A stretch of DNA of 23,702 bases from Desulfuromonadales bacterium (GTDB lineage: Bacteria > Desulfobacterota > Desulfuromonadia > Geobacterales > Pseudopelobacteraceae), in assembly GCA_015688915.1 (NCBI GenBank), contig JAATGX010000075.1:1-23702 (forward strand), in the 5' to 3' direction. The position numbers and the translations under genes are program-made. This document shows, in pieces, positions 20,949 through 23,702 of the stretch (position 1 is the stretch's first letter; each line of letters starts with the position of its first letter). A model generated the notes under the pieces. It saw only the letters and a list, made by a program, of their open reading frames with translations, had not been told where the DNA came from and did no database searches.

Positions 20949-22746
20949 TCTTCTTGCCCCCAATGACCGTTTTGACCTGTTCGCCGGATGCGGCCCTGTG
21001 ATCCGGCTGGGCCGGTTTTTTAGCCCCGCCGCCCCCCTTGTGTACCGGCTCGGGATAGTCGATGCGATGATGAAAAATCCCGTTCAGGATGCGGTTGAAG
21101 CTCTTGGCGATCTCGTGCAGGTTTTTCAGGGTCAGCTCGCACTCGTCCAACTGCCCGTCGATAAAGATGTTGTTGATGATCTTCTGCACCATCCCCTGGA
21201 TGCGGTCGGCCGTGGGGTTTACCAGGCTGCGGGAGGCGGCCTCCACACAGTCGGCCAGCATGACGATGCCGGCCTCGCGGGTCTGGGGTTTGGGGCCGGG
21301 ATACCGGAAGTCCTTCTCTTCCACGGTCTGCCCGCCTGTCTCGGCCTGGGTTTTGGCGCGGTCATAAAAGAACTTGATCAGGCCGGTGCCGTGGTGCTGG
21401 CGGATGATGTCGATGATCGGCTGGCCCAGGCGTCTTTCCCGGGCCAGTTCGGCCCCTTCCTTGATGTGGGAGATCAGGATCAGGGCGCTCATGCTGGGGG
21501 TGAGCTTGTCGTGCCGGTTTTCATCGCCGTGCTGGTTTTCGATGAAATAGAGCGGCTTTGATACTTTGCCGATATCGTGGTGATAGGCCGCCACCCGTGC
21601 CAACAACGGATTGGCATTGATGGACTCGGCCGCCGCCTCCACCAGGTTGCCCACCACCACGCTGTGGTGATAGGTCCCCGGAGCGCGCACCATCAGGTCG
21701 CGCAGCAGGGGCGAGTTGAGGTTGGCCAACTCCAGCAACTTGATGTCGGTGGTGTAGTGGAACAGCGCCTCGATGACCGGGATGAAGCCGGACACGAAAC
21801 CTGCGCTCACCACGCCGCTCACCAGGGCGAAAAAGGCCACATACACGGTCTGCATGCTGAAGAGATTGTTGTTGATGGTTTGGAAGGCCAGGGCCATGGC
21901 CAGGCTGACTACCGATACCTTGAGTCCGGCGGCATAGATGGTGCCGCGGTCCGAGCATTGCCGCATGCCGTGGGCGCCGACGATGCTTCCCAGCAGGGCG
22001 TAGATCACCACGAACATGTTGCCGTCGAACATGATCCCCAGGAGCGGCGCCAGGATGGCGCAGTAGACCAGGGCCACCTCGGAGTTGATGAAAATCCGGA
22101 CGATCATGGCACCGGCGGCAAACGGGAACAGGTAGAAATAGCTGTTGGTGTCGACATCGGGAAAGACCTGGCCGATGTTGTGGGATATGAGCAGCGCGGT
22201 CTTGAACACCAGGAAGCTGCCGGTGACCAGCAGCGAGATGATCAGGATATCCTTGTTGGTGGGGTTGAACTTGCGGATATTCTTACAGGCGAAGCGGTAA
22301 GGAAAGTAAAACAGCACCAGGATCAAGGCGAAAATGCCGGCCGCGCTGAACAGGCGATTGCCGCTGCGATTCCCCTGGAAAATGGTGCGCAGCTTCTGGG
22401 ACTGCTCGGGATTGATCCGTTCACCCACCCGGACGATCATCTCGCCCTTCTGCACCTTGAAGAGCACCGGACGCACTGCTTCCATGGCGGACTTGGCGCG
22501 GGCCTCCGAGGCCTCGCGGTTGTAGATGAGGTTCGGCAGCAGGGTGCGGGCGATGACCGCCGCTATTTTGCCGGCATCGGCGGGATCACCCAGTCCGGAA
22601 AGCCGCCACCCGGCGACCATCCTGCGGGCCTCGGCGATCTCGGTATAGGTTGTCGAGGCGTCACCCTTGCCGATCAGGTTGCCGTTGTTCTCCAGGATCT
22701 CCAGGCCGCGTCGGGAGTCGGTCTGGAAGACCTTGCCGTCCAGCAC
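20848..22746 (-). CDS. 7TM-HD (PgpH-like) phosphodiesterase, C-terminal part of an interrupted gene
   Basis: 632 residues if begun at GTG 22746. It contains the second part of the extracellular 7TMR-HDED domain (to about ERINPEQSQKLRTIFQ), seven membrane helices (from AAGIFALILVLFYFPY on), and a cytoplasmic HD domain: TYHHSVVVGNLVEAA, AAYHHDIGKVSKPLYF, QHHGTGLIKFFY. The histidines and aspartate for the metal centre are present. In Firmicutes such proteins (PgpH) hydrolyse cyclic di-AMP, and the neighbouring ybeY and dgkA match that context. The C-terminal ~55 residues (KGGGGAKKPAQPD onward) are Lys/Pro/Gln-rich and largely overlap ybeY. There is no ribosome binding site before GTG 22746, and the same frame continues upstream through a TAA at 22767-22765 into the N-terminal part. 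Confidence 0.85.
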   Translation of the reverse strand: MLDGKVFQTDSRRGLEILENNGNLIGKGDASTTYTEIAEARRMVAGWRLSGLGDPADAGKIAAVIARTLLPNLIYNREASEARAKSAMEAVRPVLFKVQKGEMIVRVGERINPEQSQKLRTIFQGNRSGNRLFSAAGIFALILVLFYFPYRFACKNIRKFNPTNKDILIISLLVTGSFLVFKTALLISHNIGQVFPDVDTNSYFYLFPFAAGAMIVRIFINSEVALVYCAILAPLLGIMFDGNMFVVIYALLGSIVGAHGMRQCSDRGTIYAAGLKVSVVSLAMALAFQTINNNLFSMQTVYVAFFALVSGVVSAGFVSGFIPVIEALFHYTTDIKLLELANLNSPLLRDLMVRAPGTYHHSVVVGNLVEAAAESINANPLLARVAAYHHDIGKVSKPLYFIENQHGDENRHDKLTPSMSALILISHIKEGAELARERRLGQPIIDIIRQHHGTGLIKFFYDRAKTQAETGGQTVEEKDFRYPGPKPQTREAGIVMLADCVEAASRSLVNPTADRIQGMVQKIINNIFIDGQLDECELTLKNLHEIAKSFNRILNGIFHHRIDYPEPVHKGGGGAKKPAQPDHRAASGEQVKTVIGGKKSADTAEQPPEKAPDRDQQAKKSGGEDLKRLGMS

Positions 22747-22764
22747 GATCTTGCGCTGGTACAG

Positions 22765-22767
22765 TTA
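22765..22767 (-). other. In-frame TAA interrupting the 7TM-HD gene
   Basis: The frame reads AALLN, TAA, LYQRKIVLDGKV with no shift. Both sides belong to the same extracellular domain. One base change would restore a sense codon. It is either a nonsense mutation, a base-call error, or a stop that is read through. Confidence 0.85.
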
Positions 22768-23310
22768 GTTCAGCAGGGCCGCCGCATCGTTCAGGACCGC
22801 TTTGTCGGACCTGATGCGAGTAAAAGCGCGGAGCTCGGCGTCACTCAATTCCGTGTCGAGTATGGGGGCAAGCAGGTTCCGCCACTCTCCGGCGCTCTTC
22901 GTATTTTTTTCGGTGCGTTCTTTGCGGATAGCGGAGAGCGCCTCGTTCAGTTTTCCCATCAGGTAGGTCGGAACGCGGTCACTCAGGTTGTAGATCAGCG
23001 GGGCGTTGTTGCCGGCCTCCTTGCGGCGCTGCTCGGTCTGGGCGCGGTCCTCCACCAGGTACTCCTGGGTCGCGCGGATATCGGAGGTGGCGATATCCCC
23101 GGTCTTGAATTGCGTCGCGGAAAAATGCTGGCTGGGCAGTACGAAGAGCGTCAGCAGGAGGGCGGTTGTGACGAGCAGGATAAACCTGTTGCGGCGAGCT
23201 GTCCGGGGATTGGAAAACCTCCTCACCACGGAATCGAGGAGACGTGAACCCAGTTTGCTCAGATGGGTCAGCGTATTTTGGTCCTGCTTGGTACCGAGTT
23301 GATCCGGCAT
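22765..23310 (-). CDS. 7TM-HD (PgpH-like) protein, N-terminal part of an interrupted gene
   Basis: 181 residues: a basic cytoplasmic N-terminus (RFSNPRTARRNR), one membrane helix (FILLVTTALLLTLFVLP, about 43-59), then the first half of the extracellular 7TMR-HDED domain (FKTGDIATSDIRATQEYLVEDRAQTEQRR, APLIYNLSD). It stops at TAA 22767-22765 in mid-domain. Joined through that codon to the frame at 20848-22746, it makes an 820-residue protein of normal domain order, so this is the front of one gene rather than a separate small gene. ATG 23310 has no clear ribosome binding site. If translation truly ends here, the fragment would be a membrane-anchored half sensor domain. Confidence 0.8.
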   Translation of the reverse strand: MPDQLGTKQDQNTLTHLSKLGSRLLDSVVRRFSNPRTARRNRFILLVTTALLLTLFVLPSQHFSATQFKTGDIATSDIRATQEYLVEDRAQTEQRRKEAGNNAPLIYNLSDRVPTYLMGKLNEALSAIRKERTEKNTKSAGEWRNLLAPILDTELSDAELRAFTRIRSDKAVLNDAAALLN

Positions 23311-23443
23311 AGTTAGTCAGTCGTGGCGAAACAGGTTCGGGTCAGTTACACGGGCGGCGCATAAGTGGCTGAAATAGGTTTGAATATAGCGTGGTTCACC
23401 AGGGGTGTCAATAAAACTGTTGCGGGCGGCGGAATGGGCGCTC

Positions 23444-23702
23444 TCATACCTCGCTGATATGTGCCGCGGTAATCTCCACGTCGGGCCATTCTTCGTAGAT
23501 CCAGTCCTCGACGCGTACCAGGGCCTGTCGTGCAATGGTCTTGTCCGGGCCGATTGTCACGAACCCCAGCACCGCCGCACCGGCGTTGTCCTGCCGGTCC
23601 ACCTCGGCGCAGGCGACATTGCAACGGTTGCGTCCCCGGCCCAGGATACTTTGTACGATACCTCGTTTTTCCTTTAGCCCGAGGGAGTGGAGACCGAGGT
23701 CC
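23444..23702 (-). CDS. DUF503 (YlxP-like) protein, 5' end outside window
   Basis: The last 85 residues of a small cytoplasmic protein; the frame is open to the window edge. DUF503 features: HSLGLKEKRGIVQSIL (the SLKxKR block), GRNRCNVACAEVD (the RxRFNVAVAEV block), AAVLGFVTIG, and VEDWIYEEWPDVEI near the end. The family is ~90-100 residues, so only some 10 are missing. Members often lie between infB and rbfA; function is not established. It is followed after 133 bases by the 7TM-HD gene on the same strand. Those 133 bases hold no further gene that I can see. Confidence 0.82.
   Translation of the reverse strand, partial: DLGLHSLGLKEKRGIVQSILGRGRNRCNVACAEVDRQDNAGAAVLGFVTIGPDKTIARQALVRVEDWIYEEWPDVEITAAHISEV

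Noticed and set aside
21577..23247. 556-codon plus-strand open frame opposite the 7TM-HD gene
   Set aside because: Antisense shadow with His/Gln/Gly/Asp-rich, motif-free translation; it was considered because the sense gene has a stop, but the sense frame carries all the domains.

Overview
The window is about 23.7 kb of GC-rich, densely packed bacterial chromosome. The mix of families (cysDN, LarE, a FlaG-domain protein, a 7TM-HD protein beside ybeY and a DgkA-type gene, corC-lnt, and short lipoproteins) suggests a Geobacter/Pelobacter-like member of the Desulfuromonadales (Desulfobacterota). This is inferred from gene content and protein flavour; no rRNA is present to confirm it. I see no tRNA, rRNA, CRISPR array, transposase or prophage gene.

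Left part (1-4384): the 3' portion of cysD and all of cysN (sulfate activation to APS) end at a clear intrinsic terminator. Next is a divergent pair, a YeiH-family membrane protein (minus) and a YeiE-like LysR regulator (plus). They share an AT-rich intergenic region carrying two dyads of identical geometry. Together these suggest a sulfur-oxyanion locus: sulfate activation plus possible sulfite/sulfate export under LysR control.

Accessory-looking patch (4385-5900): two small lipoproteins (a SmpA/BamE-like one and a fibronectin-III one) flank two minus-strand genes for small paralogous proteins. These share an exactly conserved spacing of four cysteines and belong to no family I recognise.

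Middle (5944-11140): hotdog thioesterase, alkyltransferase-like DNA repair protein (Trp in place of the reactive Cys) and LarE on the plus strand. On the minus strand are an MFS transporter coupled to a PlsC-type acyltransferase, a divergent sirtuin, and a small Lys-rich helical protein of unknown role.

Right-middle (11307-15965): RbgA/YlqF-type ribosome-assembly GTPase overlapping a RIO-family kinase; convergent DUF1015 protein; SPOR-NlpC/P60 peptidoglycan hydrolase; lone FlaG-domain protein with a strong terminator.

Right part (16077-23702, all minus): a run that reads, in transcription order, DUF503 (partial), 7TM-HD protein, ybeY, DgkA-PAP2 fusion, CorC-type CBS protein, lnt, a palindromic repeat, and prfB with its programmed +1 frameshift. 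The 7TM-HD reading frame is broken by one in-frame TAA. Its 3' end overlaps ybeY by about 100 bp in another frame. The DgkA-PAP2 frame carries family-like sequence upstream of its first ATG but has no ATG, GTG or TTG there. The run couples membrane-lipid carrier recycling, lipoprotein maturation, RNA processing and translation termination.
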